DNA of 64,000 nucleotides from Clostridium guangxiense (GCF_021043395.1 NZ_JAJNKE010000005.1:62001-126000); one strand, 5' to 3'. Shown: positions 53,521-63,682, counted from the stretch's first letter. Notes: generated by a model from the letters alone, not told the origin. Numbers and translations are program-made.

Positions 53521-56232
53521 CTATTTACCATCAGTCTCTGCTGCTGCGTCCATTGGAAATTCTTTAGGGAAGTTAGCTGTTTTTTCTATTTTATTGAAAT
53601 AAGCCTCGTATATAGCCTTTGCTACATCAGTACTTCCGCCTCCGAATCCACCATCATACAGTATAGTAGCAACTGCAATTTTAGGATTATCTGCTGGTGC
53701 GAAGCCAACATAAAGTGCATAAGATGTTCTACCTATTTTTTGCTCAAATTCATTAGTACTAAATGGGTCTGCCGTACCTGTCTTACCCGCTGTTTCAAAT
53801 GGGAAATTACTAAACTTACCAGCTGCAGTACCAATAATGTTAACCTTTTTCATTCCCTCTTTTACAGTGTTAAGTGTTGACTGGCTTACTTTAGTATCTT
53901 CAATAACTTCAGGGTTATTTTTAAATACTACACTTCCATCGGTAGGATCAGTTATTTGATCTACAAGGTGTACTTTATACCTCTTACCACCATTTGCTAT
54001 AGTAGCAATATAATTTGCAATTTGAAGAATAGTAAAGTTATCATTACCTTGTCCTATAGATGCAAAATAGGTATTAGCTGGATATCTTGCTTGATCAACA
54101 TATGTTGCTACAACACCATTTACTCCTCTAAGAATAGAATTCATATCCGTATCTGAAAGCGTGATTCCTTTATAAGTAGGACTACTTTCCATAAGTTTAT
54201 TAAACAACTCCATAAATTTATTCTTATCAAGTTTACCTGAAATAATGGAATTTTTTATTTCACTTTTTATACTTGCTTTCAAATTTGCAACTTCTTTAGT
54301 ATCTGAATCACTGGTATATAAATCTATAGATAAATCTCTTTTCATATAGGATTTATTTTTAAGATCCTGCATAACCTTCCATGCAGCCTGCTGTCCAAAG
54401 TTACTTCTTATACTATAGGAGTTGAATACTTGACCAAAATTTTCCTGTATTTCAATTCCCGTTGATGCACTTACACCTGAATTCGGCTGCACTCCAAGCC
54501 CAAATTTCCATGCATATTTTGCTATTATATCTTCTCCAAACTTTTGTCTTAACCATCTACCAACTGACATAAAGTACGTATTACTTGACTTTGCTATAGC
54601 AGTAACTAAATCAATAGTACCCATTGCTCCATCAGCATCAAATCTTGCTATTATCTTACCATTGTCAGTAAAATAGCCAGGATCATCTACAGATGTATAT
54701 GGTGTTATTACTCCTGTCTCAAGTCCCGCTATTGCTGTAAGTGGCTTAAAAGTTGAACCTGGAGGAGTAAGACCTAAAGTTGCATAATTGTAAAGAGGTT
54801 TTGCCAAATAATCATAGGCATCTGTTCTTTGCCCTGTACTTTTATCTATAGGAAACATAAAATCCTTTTGCTCTTGTGTTAAATTTAAATTTTTTATCTG
54901 CTCATCTACAGTTGGAAAATACTTTTTCATAGCTTCATCAGAAAGACCATTAGGATTTGCAAAGTCATTTGGATTAAAATTAGGGTAAGATGCAAGTGCT
55001 ATGACTCCACCAGTATTTACATCTATAGCAACTGCTGCTCCTCTTGTAGCATTTCCAGTGTAAGAATTATGAGGGCCATCTGGATTTTTACGTAAATTCT
55101 CTAATGCTGTTTTAAGCGCTTGTTCTGCTGCATATTGAACATCAGCATTTATGGTTGTTTTAATATTTTGACCTGGATAAGCATCTTTACTTGCAAATTC
55201 GTTTATTACTCTTCCATTTTTGTTTACTTCTACAACTCTTCCACCAGCAGTCCCCTTCAATCTATCTTCTTCTGCCGCTTCAAGGCCAGATATTCCTATA
55301 AGATCTGAACTTACATCATATCCTCTTTCAGTATATGAATCCGATTCATCAGTACTTGCTGGCGTTATTTTGCCTATATATCCAATTACATTTGACGCAA
55401 GCTGTCCATAAGGATAATTTCTTATAGGCTCATCTTCTATATCTACTCCAGGTAATTCATTTAGCTTTTGTAAAAACGATATAGCTGTTTCCCTTTTTAC
55501 ATTGCTTGCAATATCAACAGATTTATATCCAGAATAACTTTGCATTTTAACTGCATCTCTTACAACCATAAATCTCCTAATATCATCTAGAGTACATTTT
55601 TTACTTACAGTTTTTCCATCTATAGTAATGGTGTAAGAGTCAGGTATATCATACACTTTTTTACCTCTGAGCTTTTCAAAAGCATATTTAGGTGATACCT
55701 TAAGTAAATAACTTTTTACCTTATCCTGTTCAGCAGTTGTGAGAGCATCCCACTTTTTGCTCCCATATAAATTTTTTATTATATTATCTCTAAAACCTCT
55801 ATCAGATAAAAATTTTATGGTATCAATTTTTATTTCACTAGGATTCGTAGTGTTAAAATCAAAGGAATAGGTGCTGCCATTTATTTTTATTGGAAAGTCA
55901 TCACTTTGAGTTTCACCATTTTTATCAAGCATATAAAATACCTTTGCCATAGTATTATAAAATACTTTCTTAGTTGAGTCTGTTTCCAAATAAGTAACAT
56001 TATAACTTTGCTTCGTTGTAGCAAGAACTTTTCCTGAGGAATCTATTATATTACCTCTTGCCGCATCTTCCTTTATGAACTTGTGAGCCTTAGTATTAGC
56101 TTTTGTCTTATAAGTTTGCGCATCAACAATCTGCATATAAACGAGTTTTGTACATATAGCGGAAAATACAATTAAGATAATAACGGTTAAAGCCGTAAAT
56201 CTTGTAAATTTCTTTTCCTTATTTTTTTTCAT
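53521..56232 (-). CDS. mrdA: Class B penicillin-binding protein 2 (elongasome transpeptidase)
   Basis: 903 residues: one N-terminal membrane anchor (12-33), a PBP dimerisation region (about 55-330) and the transpeptidase domain with Ser493-Thr-Phe-Lys496 (TPPGSTFKP), SSN at 549-551 and KTG at 817-819. It is longer than the roughly 600-650-residue E. coli enzyme because of insertions at about 85-250 and 625-705, both seen in clostridial homologues. It cross-links peptidoglycan in lateral wall growth with MreBCD, encoded directly upstream (16-bp gap). Confidence 0.92.
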   Translation of the reverse strand: MKKNKEKKFTRFTALTVIILIVFSAICTKLVYMQIVDAQTYKTKANTKAHKFIKEDAARGNIIDSSGKVLATTKQSYNVTYLETDSTKKVFYNTMAKVFYMLDKNGETQSDDFPIKINGSTYSFDFNTTNPSEIKIDTIKFLSDRGFRDNIIKNLYGSKKWDALTTAEQDKVKSYLLKVSPKYAFEKLRGKKVYDIPDSYTITIDGKTVSKKCTLDDIRRFMVVRDAVKMQSYSGYKSVDIASNVKRETAISFLQKLNELPGVDIEDEPIRNYPYGQLASNVIGYIGKITPASTDESDSYTERGYDVSSDLIGISGLEAAEEDRLKGTAGGRVVEVNKNGRVINEFASKDAYPGQNIKTTINADVQYAAEQALKTALENLRKNPDGPHNSYTGNATRGAAVAIDVNTGGVIALASYPNFNPNDFANPNGLSDEAMKKYFPTVDEQIKNLNLTQEQKDFMFPIDKSTGQRTDAYDYLAKPLYNYATLGLTPPGSTFKPLTAIAGLETGVITPYTSVDDPGYFTDNGKIIARFDADGAMGTIDLVTAIAKSSNTYFMSVGRWLRQKFGEDIIAKYAWKFGLGVQPNSGVSASTGIEIQENFGQVFNSYSIRSNFGQQAAWKVMQDLKNKSYMKRDLSIDLYTSDSDTKEVANLKASIKSEIKNSIISGKLDKNKFMELFNKLMESSPTYKGITLSDTDMNSILRGVNGVVATYVDQARYPANTYFASIGQGNDNFTILQIANYIATIANGGKRYKVHLVDQITDPTDGSVVFKNNPEVIEDTKVSQSTLNTVKEGMKKVNIIGTAAGKFSNFPFETAGKTGTADPFSTNEFEQKIGRTSYALYVGFAPADNPKIAVATILYDGGFGGGSTDVAKAIYEAYFNKIEKTANFPKEFPMDAAAETDGK

Positions 56233-56248
56233 ATGTGGTATCTCTCCT

Positions 56249-56740
56249 TTAAAATCCCCATTTTTTAATCATATAATCTTTTTGACACAACTTATATACA
56301 GCTTTATACATAAAAATGGATACAACAAAATTATAAAGCGCATTATAAAAACTGATGTTTACATTTGTATTTTCGCCGCACATATATAAAATAACGAATA
56401 TTAATAATCCTTTAACAAAAGTCATAACAAATATACTTATGGTAGGTATAAATATTTTCTCTTTAAAAAGATTTTTACCTACTATTCCTGCTGCAAAACA
56501 TATTAAAACATTAGTAAACAAATTAACTCCAAATCCATTAAAGAAATTAATATCCTGCAAAAACCCAGTAATAAGCCCAATCCAGAGACATGACCAATCA
56601 CCATTTACTATAGAGTAACTTAACGCAAATACAAATAACAGGCTAGGGGAATAGCCATTTATACCAATGAATGGAACTACGCAATTATCTAAGATTTGTA
56701 GCAATAAAATTATTACTGCTAATACAATATACTTTTTCAT
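56249..56740 (-). CDS. mreD: Rod shape-determining protein MreD
   Basis: 163 residues, five to six hydrophobic spans, beginning MKKYIVLAVIILLLQIL with the conserved Asn/Asp-Cys near 20 and WSCLWIGLITGFLQDINFF typical of MreD. Membrane component of the elongation complex between MreC and PBP2; 18 bp from mreC. Confidence 0.9.
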   Translation of the reverse strand: MKKYIVLAVIILLLQILDNCVVPFIGINGYSPSLLFVFALSYSIVNGDWSCLWIGLITGFLQDINFFNGFGVNLFTNVLICFAAGIVGKNLFKEKIFIPTISIFVMTFVKGLLIFVILYMCGENTNVNISFYNALYNFVVSIFMYKAVYKLCQKDYMIKKWGF

Positions 56741-56758
56741 ACAAAATCACCTGACATT

Positions 56759-57610
56759 TTAGTTATCATATTTAATTTCTCTCTTATCCTTAGGGATAAC
56801 TACAGTGACTCTTTCAAGCTTATCAAAATTTACATATGGCTTTACTATAGCCTGCTTTTCCCCTTTACTAGCATTGGTTTGAACGCTTATTACCTTTCCA
56901 ATTAGTATATTCTTAGGATAATATTCTCCAATTCCAGAAGTACGTATTACATCTCCATTTTTGATATCAGTATTTAAAGGCAGCATTATAAGCTGAGCTA
57001 AATTTTCATTATCACTATCTACATATCCTTTTAAAACGCCGCTATTATCACCTGTTCTATTTATAGAAGCTGCAACTGCTGTGCTTTCATTGCAAATAGT
57101 TTCAACTGTAGAATAATTAGTACTTACAGAAGAAATTATACCTATAAGGCCATCTGCATTTAATACTGCCATTCCCTTAGCAATTCCATCCTTACTTCCT
57201 CTGCTTATTATATAACTTTTTAATACGTTTCCCCCGCTGTTTCCAATTATTTCACAGCCAATATATTTAAACTCGTCCCTATCTGTTTGAAAATTAAGCT
57301 CCTTTTTAAGTTCATCATTTTCTTTTTTTAAGGAATCATATAGTAAAGCCTTCTTCTCAAGCTGCGAATTTCTATCTTTAAGAGCAGCATTTTCACTCTT
57401 AACATCAGAAAAATTAACGACAAAACCCAAAAAATCTTTTATATTATCATTTATTTTATAAAAAAAACCCTGTACTGTATTAAGTGTTGTTCCCACACCA
57501 TCTTCAACAAAAGATGCACTATTTCTTTTGAAGCTGTAAGCAATTAACATCAAAAAGCTAACTGACAGAACAATTATTGTTACTGTCAGCTTATTTTTAA
57601 AAAGTTTCAT
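56759..57610 (-). CDS. mreC: Rod shape-determining protein MreC
   Basis: 283 residues: a single N-terminal span (10-27), a coiled coil (about 68-112, ENAALKDRNSQLEKKAL) and the extracellular beta-barrel domain (SGVLKGYVDSDNENLAQLIM, GDVIRTSGIGEYYPKNILIG). It links MreB inside the cell to PBP2 outside. Nine bp after mreB. Confidence 0.92.
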   Translation of the reverse strand: MKLFKNKLTVTIIVLSVSFLMLIAYSFKRNSASFVEDGVGTTLNTVQGFFYKINDNIKDFLGFVVNFSDVKSENAALKDRNSQLEKKALLYDSLKKENDELKKELNFQTDRDEFKYIGCEIIGNSGGNVLKSYIISRGSKDGIAKGMAVLNADGLIGIISSVSTNYSTVETICNESTAVAASINRTGDNSGVLKGYVDSDNENLAQLIMLPLNTDIKNGDVIRTSGIGEYYPKNILIGKVISVQTNASKGEKQAIVKPYVNFDKLERVTVVIPKDKREIKYDN

Positions 57611-57619
57611 TCTTTATCC

Positions 57620-58627
57620 TTAATCGTCAGATAATTTTTCAAAATGGTCTAAAGCTTTTCCAGCTCCAAGTGCAACACAGTCAAGAGGTGATTCGGCTAT
57701 ATGTACAGGCATATGGGTTTCTTTATTAATTAAACTATCTAATCCTCTAAGAAGTGCACCGCCTCCTGCAAGCATTATTCCTTTATCCATAATATCTGCT
57801 GCAAGTTCTGGTGGTGTTTTCTCTAGAGTTAATTTTATTGCATCTATTATTGCAGATACTGGCTCATTCAAAGCTGACCTAACTTCTTCTTCTCCAATTT
57901 CTATATCCTTTGGAAGCCCAGTAACTAAATCTCTACCTTTTATAACCATGATTTCTTCAGTATCATTAACTTTGAAAGCAGATCCTAAAGTCATTTTTAT
58001 ATTTTCAGCAGTTCTTTCACCAATCATAAGATTGTATTCTTTTTTTATATAACTTATAATTGCTTGATCAAGCTCATCACCAGCAATTCTAAGTGATTTA
58101 CTTGTAACAATACCTCCAAGTGATATTATTGCAACTTCAGTAGTTCCTCCACCTATATCTACAATCATACTTCCCATTGGTTCTTCTACAGGAAGTCCTG
58201 CTCCAATAGCTGCTGCCATAGGCTCTTCCATAACTTTTACTTCTCTTGCACCAGCTCTTTTAGTTGCTTCCTTAATTGCTCTTCTTTCAACTGCTGTAAC
58301 TCCTGAAGGATGGCATACAAGTATTCTAGGACTTGCAAAAGCACTTTTAGCACTTGTTTTGCTTATAAATCTTTTAAGCATATTTTCTGTAACATCAAAA
58401 TCTGCAATTACTCCATCTTTTAATGGTTTTATTGCAACTATATTACCAGGAGTTCTTCCTATCATTTTTTTTGCTTCTTCACCAACAGCAAGCACCTGCT
58501 TATTTCTAGTGTTTATTGCTACTACTGATGGCTCCCTCAATATTATACCTTTTCCTTTTATGTAAACTAAAGTATTTGCTGTTCCAAGATCTATTCCCAT
58601 GTCTCTAGATATTCCAAAAAATCCCAT
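57620..58627 (-). CDS. mreB: Rod shape-determining protein MreB
   Basis: 335 residues from the ATG at 58627 (AAAGGAG upstream; the frame runs on upstream through radC but without a start). Actin-fold motifs: phosphate-1 [14 protein letters not shown], phosphate-2 [19 protein letters not shown] and adenosine [15 protein letters not shown]. Forms membrane filaments that guide lateral wall synthesis. 20 bp downstream of radC, the arrangement common in Firmicutes. Confidence 0.95.
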   Translation of the reverse strand: MGFFGISRDMGIDLGTANTLVYIKGKGIILREPSVVAINTRNKQVLAVGEEAKKMIGRTPGNIVAIKPLKDGVIADFDVTENMLKRFISKTSAKSAFASPRILVCHPSGVTAVERRAIKEATKRAGAREVKVMEEPMAAAIGAGLPVEEPMGSMIVDIGGGTTEVAIISLGGIVTSKSLRIAGDELDQAIISYIKKEYNLMIGERTAENIKMTLGSAFKVNDTEEIMVIKGRDLVTGLPKDIEIGEEEVRSALNEPVSAIIDAIKLTLEKTPPELAADIMDKGIMLAGGGALLRGLDSLINKETHMPVHIAESPLDCVALGAGKALDHFEKLSDD

Positions 58628-58647
58628 TAATTTTTCTCCTTTCAAAT

Positions 58648-59334
58648 CTATATTATTCCTTTTTCTTTTAAACTTATATAAACTCCATCCCCAATAATTA
58701 TATGATCCAACAACTCTATACCTATTATTTTTCCGCATTCTTTGAGTCTCTTAGTTATATTAATATCCTCAATACTAGGCTCAGGATCCCCAGATGGATG
58801 ATTATGACATATTATAATAGATGCTGCATGTTTAACTATAGGTTCATTATAAACTTCTCTCGGATGTACTATAGAAGAATTCAAGCTTCCAACTGAAACA
58901 TCAGAAATTTTTATAACTATATTTTTTGTATTAAGCATAATAACATAAAGATGTTCCTTGTCAAATACCTTAAGCTCATCCATAACAAGCTTAGAGGCAT
59001 CCCTAGAATTCAATATTTTATAATTTTCACCAGACTTATACGATTTAAATCTTTTAGATAATTCACCTAAAGCTAAAAGCTGAACAGCCTTAACCTTTCC
59101 TATTCCTCTAACCTCTACAAGTTCATCAGCCCTTGAATTTAAGAGTCCATTAAGCCCTCCAGTGATTTTTAAAAGCCTCGTACTTATAGAAAGTATATTT
59201 TCCTTAGATGTACCATTTCCAAGTATAATGGCAATAAGTTCACTATTTGATAGTGTTTCCGCGCCATATCGTAAAAGTCTTTCTCTAGGTCTTTCATTTA
59301 ACGGTAAATCTGTAAGTCTAAAATTATTATTCAT
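58648..59334 (-). CDS. radC: DNA repair protein RadC (JAMM/MPN domain)
   Basis: 228 residues: N-terminal helix-hairpin-helix region (1-90, [20 protein letters not shown]) and a C-terminal JAMM domain with the zinc motif [12 protein letters not shown] and an upstream Glu ([10 protein letters not shown]). Despite its name, a role in DNA repair is not proven. Part of the maf-radC-mreB operon; 13 bp from maf. Confidence 0.92.
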   Translation of the reverse strand: MNNNFRLTDLPLNERPRERLLRYGAETLSNSELIAIILGNGTSKENILSISTRLLKITGGLNGLLNSRADELVEVRGIGKVKAVQLLALGELSKRFKSYKSGENYKILNSRDASKLVMDELKVFDKEHLYVIMLNTKNIVIKISDVSVGSLNSSIVHPREVYNEPIVKHAASIIICHNHPSGDPEPSIEDINITKRLKECGKIIGIELLDHIIIGDGVYISLKEKGII

Positions 59335-59347
59335 AATTTATCCTTTC

Positions 59348-59956
59348 TTATTTTAGATTTACCCCCATCTCTAAAAACATTTTATATAATTTATTTAAAG
59401 GAAGTCCTACAATATTATAATAGCATCCTCTAATTTCTTCAACAAAAATTGCTGCTTTTCCTTGAATTCCATAGGCACCTGCCTTATCAAGGCTTTCTCC
59501 AGAATCAACATATTTCTTTATTTCATCGGCAGAAAGCTTTGAAAAAACAACTTCTGTACATGCATAGTCAACTTTAAAAATATTTTTCGATGCATTAAAT
59601 AAAGTAATACCTGAATATACTCTATGGATATTTCCACTTAATGTTTCAAGCATAATTTCAGCTTCTGAAATATTTTTTGGCTTTCCCAATATATTATTTT
59701 GGATTTCTACTACAGTATCACATCCAATTATTAAAATCTCTTGTTCGAGTAATTTAGCATACTTTGCTTCATTTTTTATCTTATTTGAAACATCCTCAGC
59801 CTTTGCTTTTGCAAGTTCAATAACATATTCGGAAACATCTCCCCTAAATTTTATAGTTTCTTCGTCAAAACCACTTTCAATAACTATAAAATCATCTGTG
59901 ATTTTTTTTAAAAGCTCTTTTCTTCTTGGAGATGACGATGCTAATATTAATTTCAA
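59348..59956 (-). CDS. maf: Maf-like nucleoside triphosphate pyrophosphatase
   Basis: 202 residues with family blocks LASSSPRRKELLKKI, GCDTVVEIQNNILGKPKN and KAGAYGIQGKAAIFVEEI. Hydrolyses dTTP/UTP or modified nucleotides to monophosphates. Located in the cell-shape operon 4 bp downstream of the DUF4321 gene. Confidence 0.92.
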   Translation of the reverse strand: MKLILASSSPRRKELLKKITDDFIVIESGFDEETIKFRGDVSEYVIELAKAKAEDVSNKIKNEAKYAKLLEQEILIIGCDTVVEIQNNILGKPKNISEAEIMLETLSGNIHRVYSGITLFNASKNIFKVDYACTEVVFSKLSADEIKKYVDSGESLDKAGAYGIQGKAAIFVEEIRGCYYNIVGLPLNKLYKMFLEMGVNLK

Positions 59957-59960
59957 CTTT

Positions 59961-60227
59961 TCACTTCCTGACTTTCTTATATATTATTATTGCCAATATC
60001 ATACATGCTATAGACATTAAATTTACATTTATATTAACTCCAAATGTAAAACTTAAAAATTTCAGATCAATTACAAATGGCTTGGAATTTCCTATATTGT
60101 AAGAAACTTTAAGAAAGCTAAGTCTAGCAAAATGATTTCCAAGTATATCACCTACTAAAGTTCCTCCAACACCACCGATTAACATAAAAAGCAAATAATA
60201 TTTAAAGTTTCTATTATAATTATTCAC
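59961..60227 (-). CDS. DUF4321 small membrane protein
   Basis: 88 residues with two hydrophobic segments (about 10-28 and 65-83) and the glycine-rich LIGGVGGTLVGDILG, as in DUF4321 proteins that precede maf in clostridia. Function unknown. It seems to be the first gene of the maf-radC-mre operon, since a terminator lies upstream. Confidence 0.75.
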   Translation of the reverse strand: MNNYNRNFKYYLLFMLIGGVGGTLVGDILGNHFARLSFLKVSYNIGNSKPFVIDLKFLSFTFGVNINVNLMSIACMILAIIIYKKVRK

Positions 60228-60335
60228 CTTAACCCCACCTTAATCACATCTTATATAGTTTATCATTTAATATATCGTTAAACAAGTATTTAAAGAATTA
60301 TTCAAAAAAATTTACATTAATTTAAAAAAATATAA

Positions 60336-60358
60336 AAGGAAGAGACTTATTCTTCCTT
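60336..60358 (-). terminator. Terminator of the SPOR-like gene
   Basis: Perfect 8-bp stem AAGGAAGA/TCTTCCTT with a 7-nt loop, then TTATATTTTTTT on the minus strand. Confidence 0.75.
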
Positions 60359-60366
60359 AAATTATG

Positions 60367-61053
60367 TCATTTTATTTTCTTTAATTCATTATATAGAAAC
60401 AAATTTAGATTCTTTATATAGGTCTTATCTATTTTATCTGGAAATTTACTAGTATAAGCCATAAATTCTTTAAGTACAGCATAATTGTTATTACTTTCAT
60501 TTACCTTTTCAAGGTTTTGACACCACTGTTTAACAGATTTAGTTTGTATATCTTTAACATCCTTAGTTGACAGCCTATTTATTATTTCCAAATATGCATC
60601 TATAATTTTCCTTATTTCAGTACTGCATTCATCATCATTATCTAAAGAAATTGTTGTTCTGCTTAAATCTATACTATTGCTTTTAATCAATTTTTCTGCA
60701 CCAGAATAGTCTTTCTCGTTAACTACACCATAAATAACCTTGTAGTACTTGCCTTCTTGTACAATAAATGGATTTCCAATGGTGCTTAACTTACTTAAAA
60801 GTGCCTGAGCATTCTCTTGTTTCGCATTAACTCCACATTGTATAATGAAGTATTTTGAAGTATTTTGTGCTACAGCATTGCTTTGAGTTTGAGACTTCAA
60901 GCTGCTGCTTTTCACCTTTGATCCTTCATTTGCAAATATTAATTTAAATATTCCGGTTCCTATAAAAAATGACAATATAAATATTATAATTACACAAGTA
61001 AAAAAAACATGGTCATCATTTTTCTTTTTAAGATTATACCTTGTATACCTCAT
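60367..61053 (-). CDS. SPOR-domain-like membrane protein
   Basis: 228 residues: a basic N-terminus, one span (about 17-38), a Ser/Gln linker and a SPOR-like domain (about 66-135, KYFIIQCGVNAKQENAQALL, YYKVIYGVVNEKDYSGAEKL), then a helical C-terminal region. SPOR domains bind denuded peptidoglycan glycan strands, often at the septum, which fits its place beside wall-growth genes. Type II orientation, C-terminus outside. Confidence 0.7.
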   Translation of the reverse strand: MRYTRYNLKKKNDDHVFFTCVIIIFILSFFIGTGIFKLIFANEGSKVKSSSLKSQTQSNAVAQNTSKYFIIQCGVNAKQENAQALLSKLSTIGNPFIVQEGKYYKVIYGVVNEKDYSGAEKLIKSNSIDLSRTTISLDNDDECSTEIRKIIDAYLEIINRLSTKDVKDIQTKSVKQWCQNLEKVNESNNNYAVLKEFMAYTSKFPDKIDKTYIKNLNLFLYNELKKIK

Positions 61054-61136
61054 TTTTTCATCTCCTAAAGCTTTTTTAGTTTTAGCTATCTTCGCTATAT
61101 TTACATTTATATTAGCTTAGGAAAGTTATTATTCGT

Positions 61137-61640
61137 TTAATTTATCTTCTGAAGTATAAGCAAATCTTCTTTATGTTTATAATTTGTATAAAATTCTTTA
61201 TTAACTCTTACTACCTTAAAATTAATTTCATTTAAAATTTTTATAGTATTTTTTTCACTTTGAGCAACACCCGTTAAGAAACACGATACTCCAAAACTCA
61301 TGCAAAAGTAATTCATCATATTTTCAAGAATAGACTTTTGTTCTTCTTCATTTATAAGATCTTCATTTACACAAAAACACGATATCCATACCATATTTTT
61401 AGATTTAAATTCTATTCTTCCTTTTAGTATTCCTGAAAGGTTTCCCTTTTTATTAATCTCCAGAAAAAATTCACATTCGCTCATATAATACTCTAAAAAT
61501 CTCTCATATAAATCATTAAAGTTAATATAATATTTCAAGTCCATATGTTGTGATATAAACCATTTTTTTAAATTATGTATATCTTTTTCTTGAATACTTT
61601 TTATACATATATCACTAAATTTAACATCTATATCAAACAT
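61137..61640 (-). CDS. GNAT-like acetyltransferase
   Basis: 167 residues with a GNAT-type secondary structure pattern: DICIKSIQEKDIHNLKKWF at the N-terminus, a FFLEINKKGNLSGILKGRI strand pair, and SEKNTIKILNEINFKVVR at the C-terminus. Motif A is poorly conserved (VNEDLINEEEQKSILENMM), so CoA binding may be altered. Substrate unknown. Confidence 0.6.
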   Translation of the reverse strand: MFDIDVKFSDICIKSIQEKDIHNLKKWFISQHMDLKYYINFNDLYERFLEYYMSECEFFLEINKKGNLSGILKGRIEFKSKNMVWISCFCVNEDLINEEEQKSILENMMNYFCMSFGVSCFLTGVAQSEKNTIKILNEINFKVVRVNKEFYTNYKHKEDLLILQKIN

Positions 61641-61711
61641 AATGTCACCCCTTAATAGTTAATTCTACACAAATTTAATTTTCCCTTTTACATTAGTATA
61701 AAAAATAAAAA

Positions 61712-61857
61712 GAGTGAAGGAATAATGTTTCAGAACGTTAAGTAAAATTAATAAATCTAAATGAGTACATTTTGAAAGTTATAAGTATTTTCAAAATGTA
61801 TCCATAAGATTTATAAAATTTTATTTAAATCATTCCTTTAACACTATTCCTTCACTC
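61712..61857. repeat. Long-hairpin repeat A, copy 5 (diverged, short)
   Basis: 146 bp with ends GAGTGAAGGAATA and TATTCCTTCACTC. The arms pair through AATAAATCT...AGATTTAT and ACATTTTGAAA...TTTTCAAAATGT around a loop of about 10 nt. The loop sequence seen in copies 2-4 is lost. Between a GNAT gene and a small ORF, both minus strand. Confidence 0.65.
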
Positions 61858-61908
61858 AAGTTAAAATCACCAAAAACTTTTCTTCGCTTTACTGCGAAAA
61901 ATATAGTT

Positions 61909-62136
61909 TTAAAACAATTCATCAATGTCTACGCTTATGATTCTTGGCATTAAAAATGGCATGTCATAATCAAAAGAGTTCCTATAATCAAAATTTTCTG
62001 AGTAAGGACAATGATGGCGGTCCATGCTGTAAAGATACCTCATATATGGGCACTGCACCATGTCATGTCCATGCCCATATTCCATCATATTATTAGGCAT
62101 TTGTTCGTATTCGTAATCAAAACCATTATATTCCAT
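61909..62136 (-). CDS. Small Tyr/His/Met-rich protein
   Basis: 75 residues, unusually rich in Tyr, Met, His and Asp (YEYEQMPNNMMEYGHGHDMV, CPYMRYLYSMDRHHCPY), with a CPYM...CPY pair. Composition recalls some spore-coat or metal-binding proteins, but no family is recognised. The ATG is 10-12 bp after a GGAGGT on the minus strand. It lies between thrB and the repeat copy 5. Confidence 0.6.
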   Translation of the reverse strand: MEYNGFDYEYEQMPNNMMEYGHGHDMVQCPYMRYLYSMDRHHCPYSENFDYRNSFDYDMPFLMPRIISVDIDELF

Positions 62137-62278
62137 TTTACCTCCACATACTATTAAAATTACTCATCTATAAAAAACTATGTTGGTGAAACGGATTTTA
62201 ATACAAAAATTATAATTATTTTAAATTAATACTATATTTTGAATAAGTGTTACTTCTTATAATTATTCAAAACATATC

Positions 62279-63169
62279 TTATATTAACGAAACTCCATCT
62301 ACATCCATAGTTAACTCTAATATTCTCCATTCATGCTGCAGTCCCTTTAAAAATACACTCATTTTTTTAAAATAATCAGTATTATTTTCATCTACTATAG
62401 ATAAAAGTGTTGAGCCCGAACCACTTATAAATTCGCCATAAGAACCAAGCTCTCTTGACCTAATGAAAATCTCATCTAAATTATGTATAAATTTTTTTCT
62501 ATATGGTTGATGAATCCTATCTTCAAAGGCAAACTTAAGTTTTTCATTTTCTCCATTGTTCAATGCAGAAACAAGCATAGCCGCTCTTGAAATATTAAAA
62601 ACAGCATCACTTCTCGAAAAAGATTCTGGAAGAACTTTTCTTGCATCTGAAGTGCCAACTTTAAAATTTGGAATCATTGCAGCATATTTAAAATCAGACT
62701 TTATATTCACCTTGGAGTATACTATATTTTCACCTCCAGCAATACTTGTTACCATCCCCCCCATAAGCGCAGGAGCTACATTATCTGGGTGTCCCTCTAT
62801 ACTCACAGCTATTTTAAGCATTTCATCTACAGATAATTTATCTTTAAGCATCTTATTTGCTGCGAATATTCCTCCCACAATACAAGCAGCACTACTTCCA
62901 AGTCCTCTTGACATAGGTATATTGGACTTAGACATATCAATTTTAAAGTTTTTGTAAGGACTATTGCAATATTCATAAGTTTTTATAATGCTTTGATATG
63001 TTAAATTACTTTTAAAATCATCATCATACTTATTTTCAAATAGTTTTATCTCAGTTTCACCATTAACTTCTTCAACTTCAATTTCGTTATAAAGTTTAAG
63101 TGCTATACCAAATGTATCAAAACCAGCTCCCATGTTTGCACTTGTAGCTGGAACTCTAACTCTAACCAT
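62279..63169 (-). CDS. thrB: Homoserine kinase
   Basis: 296 residues from the ATG at 63169 (GGGGTG upstream; a GTG three codons earlier also exists). GHMP kinase signature with the phosphate loop IPMSRGLGSSAACIVGGIFA, the N-terminal MVRVRVPATSANMGAGFDTF, and the C-terminal GEFISGSGSTLLSIV. Phosphorylates L-homoserine in threonine synthesis. It lies 31 bp downstream of an ACT-domain protein gene; thrC and hom are outside the window. Confidence 0.93.
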   Translation of the reverse strand: MVRVRVPATSANMGAGFDTFGIALKLYNEIEVEEVNGETEIKLFENKYDDDFKSNLTYQSIIKTYEYCNSPYKNFKIDMSKSNIPMSRGLGSSAACIVGGIFAANKMLKDKLSVDEMLKIAVSIEGHPDNVAPALMGGMVTSIAGGENIVYSKVNIKSDFKYAAMIPNFKVGTSDARKVLPESFSRSDAVFNISRAAMLVSALNNGENEKLKFAFEDRIHQPYRKKFIHNLDEIFIRSRELGSYGEFISGSGSTLLSIVDENNTDYFKKMSVFLKGLQHEWRILELTMDVDGVSLI

Positions 63170-63199
63170 TACAAACACCCCAATATTTTTTATTTATTA

Positions 63200-63682
63200 T
63201 TATTCCATAGCTAAGATTTCAACCTTTAGCACATTTTCAATGTTTTTAAGCTCATTCAAAAGCATTTCAATACTGCAATCTACTTCGCTTATATCAAAAG
63301 TGATATTAACATTTGCAGTATTATTTATAGGTATACCCTGATTTATTGTAAGTATATTGGCATGCCTTTGTGCCAGTTTATCTAGCACTGTAGAAAGCGT
63401 TCCAGTTCTATGTCCAATAATAAAGGAAACTGTCACTTTATGACCTTTAAGCCCTTCCGAAACTGTGAATACATAATCCTTATATTTATAATAAGTACTT
63501 CTACTAAGTCCGACATTTTTTACAGCTTCTGTTATATCCTTAACCTTACCAGAACTAAGTATCTCCTTAACTTTAATTACTTCTTCAAACACATCAGGCA
63601 AAACCGATGAATCTATTAATAAAAACTTTTTTTCTCCATTCTTTCTTATGATAATCACCGCCTTAATGTTTTCATGTTGCAA
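63200..63682 (-). CDS. ACT-domain protein (UPF0735/PheB type)
   Basis: About 150-160 residues. A short N-terminal part (FLLIDSSVLPDVFEEVIKV) is followed by a helix-turn-helix-like DITEAVKNVGLSRSTYYKY and a C-terminal ACT domain (VSFIIGHRTGTLSTVLDKLA). ACT domains bind amino acids; the family likely regulates amino-acid metabolism and sits before thrB here. The start is unclear: the frame opens at a TTG (63682) or GTG (63658), and a strong Shine-Dalgarno (AAGGCGGTGAT) lies inside this stretch, ahead of an ATG at 63639 that is one base out of frame. Confidence 0.8.
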   Translation of the reverse strand: MQHENIKAVIIIRKNGEKKFLLIDSSVLPDVFEEVIKVKEILSSGKVKDITEAVKNVGLSRSTYYKYKDYVFTVSEGLKGHKVTVSFIIGHRTGTLSTVLDKLAQRHANILTINQGIPINNTANVNITFDISEVDCSIEMLLNELKNIENVLKVEILAME

